Origin: Glandiceps talaboti | Taxonomy: Eukaryota; Hemichordata; Enteropneusta; Spengelidae | Assembly: GCF_964340395.1 (NCBI RefSeq) | Contig: NC_135563.1 | Span: 18,526,151 to 18,590,150 of the forward strand | DNA: 64,000 bases | Direction: 5' to 3' | Made by a program: the position numbers and the translations under genes | The notes under the pieces: generated by a model | The model's database searches: none | What the model was told of the DNA's origin: nothing | Seen by the model: only the letters and a program-made list of their open reading frames with translations | Part shown: positions 50,270 through 61,499 of the stretch, piece after piece | How positions within the stretch are numbered: position 1 is the stretch's first letter | Layout: each line of letters starts with the position of its first letter

Positions 50270-50381
50270 GTTGCTCAAAATGGAATCGCACATGCGCAAA
50301 ACAGTAACAACGGAAACGCATGCCGTGTATTTCGGGTGAAAACTTGAGATATGCAAAATTAGAGGTTGTAATCAGCCTCAG
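50270..50381 (+). promoter_or_regulatory. Probable promoter and 5' UTR exon of the zinc-finger gene
   Basis: CpG-containing sequence in an AT-rich setting with a near-consensus NRF1 palindrome (CGCACATGCGCA, 50287-50298; one mismatch). It is followed by a strong donor, CCTCAG|GTAAGC, at 50381. Its position and strand suit a leader exon spliced to an acceptor at 51274 (TTTATTTCCAAG). No transcript evidence is available. Confidence 0.45.
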
Positions 50382-51274
50382 GTAAGCGTTTATTTGTTGA
50401 CAGTATTTATTGTACGTCTACTAAAGCATGGTTCAACCTGTCCAATTCTGCACCACCACGGTGTACTATATAGACGCTACACGTGTCGCGAGACTCTTGC
50501 AGACGGATACCCGGGACTGGACGATCGATCGCGGATCGGTTTACTAAATATTACTGACACTCACATTGTCCTCTTTACACGAAAGTGTAGGGTCTATGGG
50601 GAGAGAAAGGGACAATGTCAGATTTGAGTTCCGACTTACTCCGTCTGCAAGTAGGAATAATCACCATGAACGTGTTCATTGATTTTCTTCCACAGTTGTG
50701 CTACTAGTAGTAGTAGTAGGTATTGGTATTGGTATTACATTGTAAAACAAGGAGATAAATGGTGAGGGGCATGTCATGTCAGTTTTGTTGAATCACAGTC
50801 TGTCTATCAAGAGGATGATGTGCTGCATGGCAACGGTTGTTGTTGCTAATGTTAAAGGACATCATGTAGTGGGTAGGCAGGAGGGGGGGGGGTTACTCAC
50901 ATAGGAGAGTAGTGGTAGGAGGGGAAGGAGTGGCTATAACAATGACAAAATTCCCCTCCCCATTCTTTCAAACATGAATTAATCCTACAGCAAATGAATT
51001 TTGTACACCCCAATCAAAATCAATATGGCCATCTCCCCCCCCCCCCAGTGTACTTGTAGCCACCATGACCCAGGCCCTTAGCAACAGCCACCTGCCAGTG
51101 TACTTGTAGCCACCATGACCAGACCCTTAGTAACAGCCAACTGCCAGTGTACGTTACAAAGATAACAACATTATTTGGAAGGCAACTTGTCTCGATAAAT
51201 TTTTAAAGTCATAGTTCAAAATTGCTCAGTTTTGAAATAATGTTCCAGTGATATTTAAATGTTTTATTTCCAAG
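50382..51274 (+). other. Probable 5' UTR intron of the zinc-finger gene
   Basis: Non-coding sequence containing a TAG/TAGTAG tract, poly-G and poly-C runs (50883-50891 and 51038-51046) and diverged copies of the 114-bp satellite unit. Confidence 0.4.
51048..51175. repeat. Dispersed relatives of the 114-bp satellite
   Basis: Two short units, TGCCAGTGTACTTGTAGCCA then CCATGACC and CCTTAGCAACAGCCA, resemble the core of the 48465-49140 array, which lies about 2 kb away. The sequence continues into ACAAAGATAACAACATTAT, as in that array. Confidence 0.7.
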
Positions 51275-51302
51275 GCTGTTAAATTCTTAAAAGAAGAAAA
51301 AA

Positions 51303-51393
51303 ATGTGGAGAAAAAAGCAAAGTGAACTTGACATTCAAGCAGCAACTGATGTATTACTGGATAGATTTGAAAATAACACACTTAGTGATGACG
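51303..51393 (+). CDS. Zinc-finger gene, first coding exon
   Basis: The start is AAAAAAATGTGG. Thirty codons form a charged, probably helical stretch (KKQSELDIQAATDVLLDRFE), ending with one base of a split codon before GTAAGT. The phase fits the exon at 52273 exactly, and that exon lacks its own good ATG before residue 50 (ATGGAAGCA at 52320 would be the only internal alternative). The assignment rests on frame, splice signals and proximity. Confidence 0.72.
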
Positions 51394-54300
51394 GTAAGTC
51401 AGTGAAAATTTGACTGAAGTCAATTTGACCTCTCAAGTTTTTTTAAGGATCCTATAAACCATTTGATTTATCAAAGGTTCCAAATTTCTGCAACAAACAA
51501 TAATTTTTGGTCAGAAACATTCTTGTTGTCTTGCCATCAGTGATATTATATAATTATTCTGATCATGCCATAGAGGGCAGTGTTTCAAAAAATCACTTTC
51601 TTGTACAACAAAGGGGTAACTGTTATTCTAGTATAATATAAGTTTTGGTTTTGTGTAGCGCGTAAAGGCCAGTTTTTCAATCCCACGTCCTTAGCATTAA
51701 TGCCTCATGAGTGGAGTCCATAGAATCATTCTTTTATTTGGGACCAACTTTTTTATATGTCTTGAGGACAACTGTTTTTATCTCCTAAATTTTAAGTCAA
51801 ATTAGAACTTATGATTATTATATATATAGTTGTGTAAGTTAGATTATAAAACAAAGACTGAACAACAATACGTCAAAATGTCAGAAGTGACAGTTACGTC
51901 ATAAACTAGCTGTCACACAAAAGATTATGGTTGAAATTTAATTCTTCAGTGATTGGATAACTTTTAACTCTTTTACAAACAAAGTGTGTCATATCACAGT
52001 ACTTGAAAATATTATAAATCATGCTACAGTTTGGTACACATCTTTGACCATTCCAATGGTGCAAATCTCTGACCATTCCAATGGTGCAAATCTCTGACCA
52101 TTCCAATGATGCAAATCTCTGACCATTCCAATGGTGCAAATCTCTGACCATTCCAATGCTACACATCTCTGACCATTCCAATGGTACAAATCTCTCACCA
52201 TTCCAAATCTCTAACCATTCCAGTGGTGCAAATCTCTAACTAGTCTAAATGTTGTTTATTTTTCTACTACAGATATATCTGTGATTATCAATTGTCTTTG
52301 GCTCAATGGACATGTTGTGATGGAAGCAAATATCAAACAGGAAATTATAGTGAAACAGGAATACGATGAGGAGTTGGAGGAAGGAGGAAATGGTGAGTTA
52401 ATACAAGGAGGAGGAAGCACTTACTCTATATTGGAAGAAGGACCCCTTAACTTAACCCTTCAAGGAGGAAAGCAAGACTTTTCAGTGGAGGAAGGACTCC
52501 CTAACTTAGTATTTGGGGGAGGAAACCCAGGTTTAACTCTGAAGGGAGGACTCGCTAACTTTACTGTGAAGGAAGAACCCCCTGATTTTACTCTGGAGGT
52601 ACAACACCCGAACTCAATTCTGGAGGAAGGACCCACTACCTCAACCCCTAAGGGGGACATAAAAGAGGAGGTAGGAAACCCAACCTTTATTCTGGAAGAA
52701 GGAAACCCTACAACCCTTGAGGGAGAAAACCCTGAATTTCAACAGGTGAGAGGGCACCATGACTTAACTCTAGAGGGAGCAAATCCTGACATCACACTTG
52801 AACACACAAACCAAGAGGAAACAAGCACTAAATTTCCACCGGACGAGACAAACAATGACTTGACAAAGGATGGAAGAAACACTATCTTAACACATCATTA
52901 TGTGACTTGGACTACAGGTAGTTCTGGCTATGATTGTACTGAACCGCAAACTATGCCGAGAAACCATGCTGAAAATAATTCAGCAAGTGCACCATCTGAA
53001 ATAGGTAGTGAAAACTTTGACTCTGAAAGTCCAACAATAGAAGAGAGATATGATGCAAACCAGTGTATGGATCGTTTTTGTGACAGTGATGATACAGCGT
53101 GTCAACAGGATTTCATTCACACTACTACTGCTAAGAGAAAGAAGCCATATTTATGCAAGACATGTGGGAAAAGTTTTAGTTTGAAGAGAACTCTAAAAAC
53201 ACACAACAGACTTCACACTGGTGAACAACTTTATGAATGTAGCGAATGTGGCAAAAAATTTACCCAAGCTACCGCTTTGAAACGACACATGAAAGTTCAC
53301 AGTAACGAAAAAACACATTTGTGTAAGGAGTGTGGCAAACGGTTTAACTATAAATGTAATCTGATAACACACATGAGGATACATACCCAGGAAAGACCAT
53401 ATGCATGTAAAATGTGTGATAAAACATTTAATCAAGCCACTATATGTAAGAATCACATGCTAACTCACACCAATGAAAAACCACATGTGTGTCAAATTTG
53501 TGATAAGAGATTCCTAAGGAAAGATAATCTGAAGATCCATGTAAGGATCCACACAAATGAAAGGCCATATTCATGCAATGAGTGTGGAAGTTGTTTTAAT
53601 GATAAAAGCACTTTGAATGTGCATCTAAGGCGCCATACAGATGAAATGCCATTTTATTGTAAAGTGTGTGGCAAGAAATTTGCTCAAAGTAGCAACCTAA
53701 ACTCCCATATGAGAATCCACACAAATTTGAAACCATATTCATGTGAAGAGTGTGGGAAAAGTTATAATCACATCAGCTCTCTGAAATACCATTTCAAAAC
53801 CCACACGGATGAAAGACCGTTTTTATGTGAAGATTGTGGGAAGTATTTCAGGAATAAAGCTCAACTGCAACTCCATATGAGGGTCCACACTAATGAAAAA
53901 CCATATGCATGTCGAGTTTGTGGAAAACAGTTTAGTCAAAGCTGCTACATTGGAATCCACATGAGAATTCACACAAAAGAAAAGCCATATAAATGTGAAG
54001 AGTGTGGGAAATGTTTTGCACTAACTGGTAGTCTGAAATCCCATACGAGGGTTCACACAAAGGAAAAGCCATACATGTGTCAAGAATGTGGCAAGAGGTT
54101 CAGTCAAACTTGCAATCTGCGAAATCACATGAAAGTTCACACTGGTGCAAAGCCATATTCATGTGAGTTTTGTTGCAAAGGCTTCAGTTTAAAAGGTAAC
54201 ATGCGTACTCATGTAAAGAGACGACACAACAATGAAATGTATGTTGCTCATGAAAAGTTTGACACGGAGTTAGAGGAAGGAAACCCAGAGGTAACACAAG

Positions 54301-54809
54301 GAGAAGGAATTGCTAACTTTATATTGGAAGGAGAGCCTCCTAACTTAATCCTTGATGGAGGACCCCCTAACTTAATCCTTGAAGGAGAAAACCCAGGCTT
54401 AACTATGGAAGAACCCCCTAACTTAGTATTTGAGGGAAGAACCCCACATTTAACTCTGAAGGGAGGACACCCTAACTTTGCTTTGAAGGAAGACCCTCCT
54501 GATTTAATTCTGGAGGTAGGAACTCCAAACCCAATTCTGGTGGAAGGACCACCTAACTTGACCTTTCAAGGAGGAAACCCAAGCTTAGCTCAGAATGGAA
54601 GACCCCTTAACTTTACTTTGGAGGAACAAAACCATCACCTAATTCTGGAGGGAGGACCCCTTAACTTGACCCTCCAGGGAAGAAACCTGAACATAAAAGA
54701 GGAGGTAGAACACCCCAACTTTATTCTGGAGGAAGGAAACCATATGACCCTTGAGGGAGAAAACTCTGAATTTCCACATGTGAGAGGGCACAATGACTTT
54801 AACATGTGA
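51303..54809 (+). CDS. C2H2 zinc-finger protein, 13 fingers, acidic repeat blocks on both flanks
   Basis: Join 51303-51393 and 52273-54809 gives 875 residues. Exon 1 encodes MWRKKQSELDIQAATDV and 13 more residues, then a split Asp codon (donor GACG|GTAAGT). Exon 2 follows the acceptor CTACTACAG in the same frame. Residues about 55-240 are an acidic, Pro/Gly-rich region of 13-15-residue repeats of the type EGGPPNLTLEGGNP. Residues about 323-680 are 13 uninterrupted C2H2 fingers spaced 28 residues apart, with CxxC and HxxxH pairs complete (HxxxxH in the last) and H-T-x-E-K/R-P linkers, mostly TNEKP or TKEKP instead of the usual TGEKP. Residues about 690-875 repeat the acidic region. The array predicts sequence-specific DNA binding in the nucleus, probably as a regulator of genes or repeats. 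No KRAB, SCAN, BTB or ZAD domain is seen. VKQE and IKEE sites (IKQEI, VKQEY, IKEEV) fit the SUMOylation consensus. Confidence 0.92.
51394..52272 (+). other. Intron of the zinc-finger gene
   Basis: 879-bp intron ending in the 25-bp tandem repeat and a CTACTACAG acceptor. No coding sequence. Confidence 0.75.
52046..52240. repeat. 25-bp minisatellite, about eight copies
   Basis: GACCATTCCAATGGTGCAAATCTCT-type units start at 52046, 52071, 52096, 52121, 52146, 52171 and 52196, exactly 25 bp apart, then decay. The array stops about 35 bp before the zinc-finger exon. CCATTCCAATGG is nearly palindromic. Confidence 0.93.
52377..52860 (+). repeat. N-terminal coding repeat block of the zinc-finger protein
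   Basis: Tandem coding repeats of about 39-45 bp encode EEGxPNLxLxGGNPxLTLKGG-like units, then IKEEVGNPTFILEEGNP and VRGHHDLTLEGANPD. The same order of units is found after the fingers. Confidence 0.88.
54256..54800 (+). repeat. C-terminal coding repeat block, colinear copy of the N-terminal block
   Basis: It starts with EKFDTELEEGNPEVTQGEG, matching QEYDEELEEGGNGELIQGGG of the N-terminus. It then follows the same order: PNLVFEGRTPHLTLKGG, FALKEDPPDLILEV, IKEEVEHPNFILEEGN, VRGHNDF. A few units are inserted relative to the N-terminal block. The stop codon falls in the VRGH(N/H)D unit. Confidence 0.88.
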
Positions 54810-55150
54810 GAGGGCACGATGACTTAACACAGGAGAAAGGAAACCATTACTTTACATGCAGTAACTCCTGGTTGGTGCAAGAGGGAGTAAACATTAACTT
54901 TCTACAGGAGGAAGGAAATGCTGGCTCTCCACAGGAGGGAGGGAAGTAGAACTTGACACAGGAGGGCGGTATAACGAACTTCAAACTTGGATGCACAAAC
55001 CATGAATCTCCACAGAAGGAAGGAAGCAAGCACAACATTTCTGCATGGAGACACAAACCCTTACTTGATATAGAATGATAAAAACTGTAATTTAACACTA
55101 GAGGGAGCAAATCCTGACTTCTCACTTGAACCTGCAACCTCATGCGTGTA
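54810..55150 (+). pseudogene. Decayed continuation of the acidic repeat block beyond the stop
   Basis: In the next frame after the stop, units such as GHDDLTQEKGN, LVQEGVNINFLQEEGN and SPQEGG continue, broken by stops. Near 55095-55140 a phrase encoding LTLEGANPDFSLE matches LTLEGANPDITLE of the N-terminal block. The coding region has therefore been shortened by a small duplication or frameshift at about 54780-54825, where GTGAGAGGGCAC occurs twice. Confidence 0.75.
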
Positions 55151-55840
55151 AAGTGTATTGAACAGTTTTAATAGTCAAAGCTTCTACACTAGGCTACCTT
55201 GAAGACAGTATTATTGTCATTCCTTCATTTAATCTGTTCTCAGTTTGAATTTTCATTCTGTTTTATAATTACTGTATATTTCGGCTACCTTTCAGTGGTA
55301 CACTTTAATTTTTGTGTTTTTGTGTGTTTTATCTGTGAAGTTATTTTATCAAGTCCAAGGTTTATAATTCTTAAAGGCCTAATTTCTAATCCCAGGCTGT
55401 GATGTTAGTGTTGTCTTAGCAACAACATCATAAGGGTTAGATAGGATGATACATTTGTTCAGGACCAACTTTTTCTATAGCTCTGCCAGACAACCTTTTT
55501 ATAAGAAACTATAATTCGAAGCAAAGTGAAATTTTATGTAATTACAAAAATGGTGTTTATGAAGAACAACAGACTGTATGTGTTTGCAACTGCCTGGCTG
55601 AGATTGATTATTTGTGAGCAATTTGTTATTTGTTATCTCTCTACCACACGAGGGCGCTTACAAAGCCGACTAGTTTTAGTGACCAATTCAAATGACCCTA
55701 CATATACTAAGTCTCAGACAAAAAATTTGTCCACCTGGGCACCAAAGGAAGGGAGATGTTTTTTAAAGTTATTGAATATTTGGTTGCATAATTTTTATAT
55801 GTATCACTGTGTACGTTGATGTATAGTTAGAAATAAAATC
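55151..55840 (+). other. Probable 3' UTR of the zinc-finger gene
   Basis: Non-coding AT-rich sequence ending with AATAAA at 55832-55837, the best polyadenylation signal after the stop. Confidence 0.5.
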
Positions 55841-56294
55841 GGTATTTTCACTATTTATTATGCAAAATGCAAATCCAATCATGATGCAAAAAGCAAATAA
55901 ATTCATTTGTTTTTAAAAAAGCACATACTCTTTTCTCCAGTCATTACACAATTTTTGAACACATTTTTTGGTGGAATGTTGGTTTATAAAATATTTCACT
56001 ATTTGTATTGACCATTTCAACTTTTGAAGTATCAGGTAACTATGCAAATTAGCCGCTTACCTATCAAACAACTATGCAAATTAGATAGGTATTTCACTGT
56101 AAACAAGTAAACAATTTTAACTACTTTCTGTATGTAAACATAATCAATCTGGTGTTTACTAATGTATCAAAGGTATTTGTGTCATCTAATTTTATTGCAC
56201 TAAATTTTATATTATGCTACAATAAATCAGCAATGTCTTAATATTTATATCTATCTATCTATTTATCTATGTAGATATATAATAATATATAACA

Positions 56295-56296
<2 letters not shown>

Positions 56297-56383
<87 letters not shown>

Positions 56384-56387
56384 TATA
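56297..56387. repeat. Long TA microsatellite
   Basis: About 40 AT units, followed after 63 bp of unique sequence by a second (TA) run at 56450-56473. TA-rich arrays of this length can extrude as cruciforms. Confidence 0.97.
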
Positions 56388-56826
56388 TACTATTACGCTC
56401 TGCCACTGCGGTATAGAGCACTGTCTTAGCAGATTGATACTCACCGAGTTATATATATATATATATATATATAGTGATTTGAAATTAATATTCCAGGAAG
56501 TGTAAAGCTTTAGAGAAATAAATAGGGTGTTTTGAAATACTTAATTTTTTATAACTTTTAGTCGGCTGTCTTCATTGAATACAAGATTGTAGCAGGAATG
56601 ATGGAAGGAACATGAGTTGAGTTGAAACGATTTTTGGGGAGTAAAATTCCTTGGGTATCATGAAGTACATGTAGTATTCTACATACTGAAGCATATTTAA
56701 CGGTCCCTTGCCATTGAAAGAACTCCAACCATAGGAGCCCAGGAACAAACAAACAAACAAACAAAATAAATAAAAAACTCATGAATATTTGTGTCTTTAT
56801 TTTTTACTTATTTGTATTTGTTGTAG

Positions 56827-56964
56827 CATGGTACCTGTGCTCCAACCAGGTATTAAGACAGTAATGACGTCATCGTCATCAGTCCAGGTTTATCAGCCTG
56901 CCCTAATGTTTGGGGAAAGGGAGATTAGACCACGCCCACAACAGCTGATCTGTCAGTCTAGCAG
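56827..56964 (+). other. Candidate isolated internal exon (unidentified)
   Basis: It has the acceptor TATTTGTTGTAG and the donor GCAG|GTATTT. Its length is 138 nt, a multiple of three with equal phases at both ends. The open frame reads Ser/Gln/Pro-rich peptide including TSSSSVQVYQPALMFGERE and RPRPQQ. No family is recognised and no partner exon was found. It contains one of the CRE palindromes, so it could instead be regulatory. Confidence 0.22.
56865..56872. promoter_or_regulatory. Perfect CRE palindrome
   Basis: TGACGTCA, the consensus for CREB/ATF-type bZIP factors, followed by TCGTCATC. Confidence 0.4.
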
Positions 56965-57703
56965 GTATTTAGATCCCAGAATTTAGATATTGTACATAAA
57001 CAACTTGATGTGGTAATTTCGCATACATACCCCCACCCCACTCCATTATGCAAAAAAACTATGGCAACAGTCTATATCAGAATCAGAATCTATATCAGAT
57101 CACTTTGGCCATGGTGGGGGGGGGGGGGTGCATTTGGAAACAAACTGAAGGCAAATTAGGAAAACGTTAATCTTGGGTGATATTGCACGCATTTTGACCT
57201 GTGGTGGCGCTATTAACACTGTCATAACATATATGCTGAAAAATGTACTTTCTGTCCTAAAAATCTGTCGTAGTACATGTACAAGCTATTTTTCTCCTCA
57301 AAACATTACGGACAGTACTTCATTTGACCACAAAGGCTGGGACGAAAGTCATCAAGAAGTACGTTACAAATATTAACGGTAATTAACAATAATTTATTAC
57401 AGTTTGAAAAAATTATCACGGGTCACAAGTAAATTCCCTAACGCTATTACGCCGAGATCACACAAAAAGTCGCAATTGTATAATTGAAAATCGATCAGTT
57501 GTACTAATTCACATGAAACTGATATCCTCGAAAACTTTCCAATGATATTGCTCTCTAAATATTAAAATAATTATTATATTAGTATAGTTTAAGCCTGAGT
57601 CGTCCCTTTGTATTCGTACGTCGATAGAAAGTTCGTATCTGTGTTGGGGCATGATCAGCGCTGTGTAATTATTCACCAACGTGGTTTCCTAGGTTACGCA
57701 TGG

Positions 57704-57711
57704 TGACGTCA
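57704..57711. promoter_or_regulatory. Perfect CRE palindrome in CpG-rich setting
   Basis: TGACGTCA followed by TCGCGAAAAGACG. The local CpG density is higher than in most of the window, so a promoter is possible. Confidence 0.4.
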
Positions 57712-60700
57712 TCGCGAAAAGACGAATTGCTGTGTCGTGTAAGTTTCAAAGACACGAAATGATAGATGTAGGTTTGTATAAATGAAGTAATGTAAAGCTG
57801 TCTTTGTAGTAGGCAATCAATATATGGGTCGATACTATCTAAATACGTCACCTTTTACACGATAAAAATAATTGACGTACAAATATTACCATGACTTTTC
57901 TTTCACCTTTACAACTTGAATGGCGCGATTTCGGAAATGATCCACTTCCGTTCTGCGATGAAATGCGAACCTTACACATAACTCGTAAAGTATCGTTATT
58001 TCAATACAGCGGGCAGGTAATATACAATTTATAGACACGTGGACATGAACCTGACCGTGTCGGGTACATTTCTTGTTTATTTCATAAAATGAATAAATAG
58101 AATGTACTATATCACTTTGTAAGTCGTGCATCAGAATTTAACGAGAATTTATTGATATTGCAGTAGATTTAAACGGAAAGAAAGGAGGAACATGTTAGAC
58201 GGAAGGAATCATGGGTTGGGATTTGAACGAGAAGACACGAACATTTTGGGACGTTGTTAGGCAATGACGTGACTTGCGGGAGGGGAGACATAGGTAAAGA
58301 GGGAACGGGAGACACAATTATACAAATTAGGGAACAAAAATAGCCAAACTGCGTACATTGGTGGAGGGGTATCTTCTGATGGAGCCATGATCAATACAAC
58401 AGGTAAACATGTATTACAAATGATGACTCATTTCCAAGCTAATAACATCGAATGTTTTTTATCAAATCGTGGAAGACACGGGGAACGAGAAAGATGAAGA
58501 GGGGGAGGGGGGGGTACTTTCATCGGAAACAAGTATAATTACAAATAGGTAGGAGAATAGACACTTGAAATATAAAGACTCGGGGAAATGATAGGAGGGG
58601 GCAGGTAGCTACAAGAGTTGTAGATCATGCCAATGTGCCCTATATAGTAAAAGATCATGAAATATTACCATGAGAACGTATCCGCTGCATGTAATAAAAC
58701 ACTCTTCAATCAACTGAGATTATTTTATAGATGTTAAATAAGACACACAGTAGAAGTTGTGTAAATCAAACTGAAATGTGTTAGGTACGACGGTTTTTGC
58801 CGTCAGTCTGTATATGTCTTGTATCCAGGCTGTTTGCCATCAGTCCGTATATGCCTAGTATATCCCGTAAAAGAAATTACTCCTTAAAAGTAAATTCGCA
58901 CCACAAGTCATCCATCCATAGCGTTTTTAATATTACTCACATTTCTTGCGATTTCTCTCTCAAGTTGTTATGCCCACACCACACTATATTTCTGAAAGAC
59001 ATGTATATATCCCATATATGGAACTTGAAAAGGGTTTTCATTTTCTAAAAAGTGTAACTTTATATTTCCGTGTTCTGATCATCTATGTATATCTTTACGT
59101 CTATTAAAAACGTTAGTTTCGTTGTAAGAGTACTCCGAAGTATATTGTCCCAATATGGATCGTGACACCCTAAAAAGCTGTTCACTCCTACAAACACCGA
59201 CATATTTTATTTCAGAATTCTAGCAAATTCATCCGTATATCTATGACAGTAAGGGGAATAAATATATATTATTTAAATGCCTTTCATCGGAGTTCAAAGG
59301 TGTCAGAAATTATATTTTCTTTGATGGAAATGGTTTCCCCAGATCAATAGGCTTGTACATCTACATTTGTACTTGGTGTCCCTCTTATGAAAACCAGAAC
59401 TGTTATTTCTTCCGCGATACTGTAAAATATGCCGTAAAAGGGGCTGTAGTTTTGCGACAATGATCAAAACTTGTCAGTGTAAGACACAGGTAAAGTCTGA
59501 AATTTGCAATCTATAAAATGACAAAGCGGCATATTCTGTCACCAAGACCGCCTTTTTCGGTTTAAGTCATAGTCAACGTCTAATGTAAATGCAGCACGGT
59601 TTTAATTATCTAGGAGAAACTCGGCCTTGACATCGCGTGATAGAGGTAATTGAGTGAGTATGCACGAAGAGGGTTTGTAACTCAGCTCCCTTTAAAAAAA
59701 ATAATTATACATTTTACGAGCTCCTTCACACATTAACTTTATGTATAGAAAAGTGACTGACTCGGTGTCAAACATTTTAGATCGTACGTTAGAAAATGAG
59801 GAATTACTCCATGCATTAAAAAACACTAAGTTGTATACGTTTTTGGTTGTTTTCGTTTGTTACGCTATTTACAGACTTCATATGGATAGAAACCCCATAA
59901 AAAATTTAGCCATCTTTTGGAGGCACTGTAACTTTAATAAATTTACCAAGCACGCCATATTATACAAATGTCATTGCTTAAAAAAGTCCTGTCTCGCAAG
60001 GACTGTAGAAGTAACTACATGACTCACTGAAGCAGCTATAAAATCAGTGAAGCCTTCAATAGGTCATTCAGCCAGATTGCTAGGTGAATTTCCTTGTTCA
60101 ACACATATTTTGTATCCCTCGACTTATTTACAGTTACACACGAGCAATTCGAGTTTGATCCTGTCAGTTTCGCACTCAATACACTTCAGATTACGAATTA
60201 TGTCATTGCTTAAGCTCTCCCGTTACGCCGCAACAAATCCTTGGTAAATGGAAATTCAAATTCTGTACACTTCTACGATAAAACCTAATCTGTTGAGTTA
60301 GGCCTTACGTCATAGAAAGTGTTATTTGTAATGATCATACGCATATACATTTCACTACACACCATGTTAAATGTGTCGCCTTGTTTCGTGTTCTTGAGTC
60401 TTGAACATAATGCACTATACATTTCAGATAATTCACCTGTAGTAATTCAAGTTAATTCAAGAAAGAAAAAGTTTACAACAACAGCTGGCGCAATTGCTGA
60501 TACACATGTCAAAAATCTCTTCGAACCAGTCTTCCAAATCCAATGTACTTCCGGTATAGTCAAAATCACATTCAAAATGGCCGCAAAACTTTCTCTGAAA
60601 TAAGATGTGATATACATCAAGTTATTTGTTAATGTATTGATTCTGTCCTTTGTAGCTCTGGGAATACATGATGCGCTCCGTTCACTCCGACATGTCTTCG

Positions 60701-60998
60701 TTCCACCTCATGCAGACGTGGCGGGGTGATCGGAGGGCATATTTCCAGAGCTATGTCCTTGGCATGCCAGAGACCTTGCACTGTGGCATTGAAGGTCATT
60801 GAACTTTCCCAGAATAAATGAATTTCGTTTTAAACATGAAAGTGGTGTAATTTTCAAGCATTTTGATAGTTTCCCCGAATGAGTTCTGCAGTAATCAACA
60901 CTGTCATATAAAATTGATCGAACAGAATTCCTGCTGTACTCATTATACCTGATAGCCATACTTGCAAGCCAAAGCATTTGTTCAACTCCGGCAAAACG

Positions 60999-61047
60999 TG
61001 GGTGGGTGGGGGGTGGGGGGGGGTGGGGGTGGGGTGGGGGGTGGGTG
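60999..61047. repeat. G-rich tract with G-quadruplex potential
   Basis: At least seven runs of three or more G separated by single T residues on the + strand, enough for a very stable intramolecular G-quadruplex. Confidence 0.9.
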
Positions 61048-61470
61048 TTCAAAGAGGTATGATAACAATACGAATATGAGTTTTCTGTCAACGTTATTGA
61101 GACATATTGAGCTGATTTTCCAAAAGACTTTCAAAAAACGAGTATTGGTTTAGAATGGTATTTTAAAGGGTTTACTTAAAAATGTATTGAAAGAATATTG
61201 GACGGTACGCCCCCCCCCCCTTATATATTGTAGTTGGTAAGTTTACAACGAAATCGTGTAGCACATTTACAGAATCTAATCAAGATCAGAAGGAAGTGGG
61301 TCAATATCCTTCTAAGTTTATCGGAATTCTCTACATCCTATAAATAATCTATTTTCCCCGTAAAAGTAAAGAAGTGTTTCCGGATACGCTCGGTTTCTAA
61401 CGATATATCCTGATAACAACCACTTCACATTTCCTTCATTAAGCTCAGAAAACACTTGTATCATTGCAAT

Positions 61471-61499
61471 ACGTCAGAAAACTGATGACGTCATACGTG
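61471..61499. promoter_or_regulatory. CRE cluster (ACGTCA, TGACGTCA, TACGTG)
   Basis: Three ACGT-core bZIP/bHLH-type sites lie within 29 bp: ACGTCA at 61471, TGACGTCA at 61486-61493 and ACGTG at 61495. Confidence 0.45.

Noticed and set aside
52460-52660. Minus-strand Pro-rich open frame opposite the zinc-finger gene
   Set aside because: Shadow of the plus-strand coding repeats.
59741-60022. 93-codon open frame with a hydrophobic segment
   Set aside because: One possible membrane helix, but no homologous family, no splice partner and ordinary AT-rich composition.
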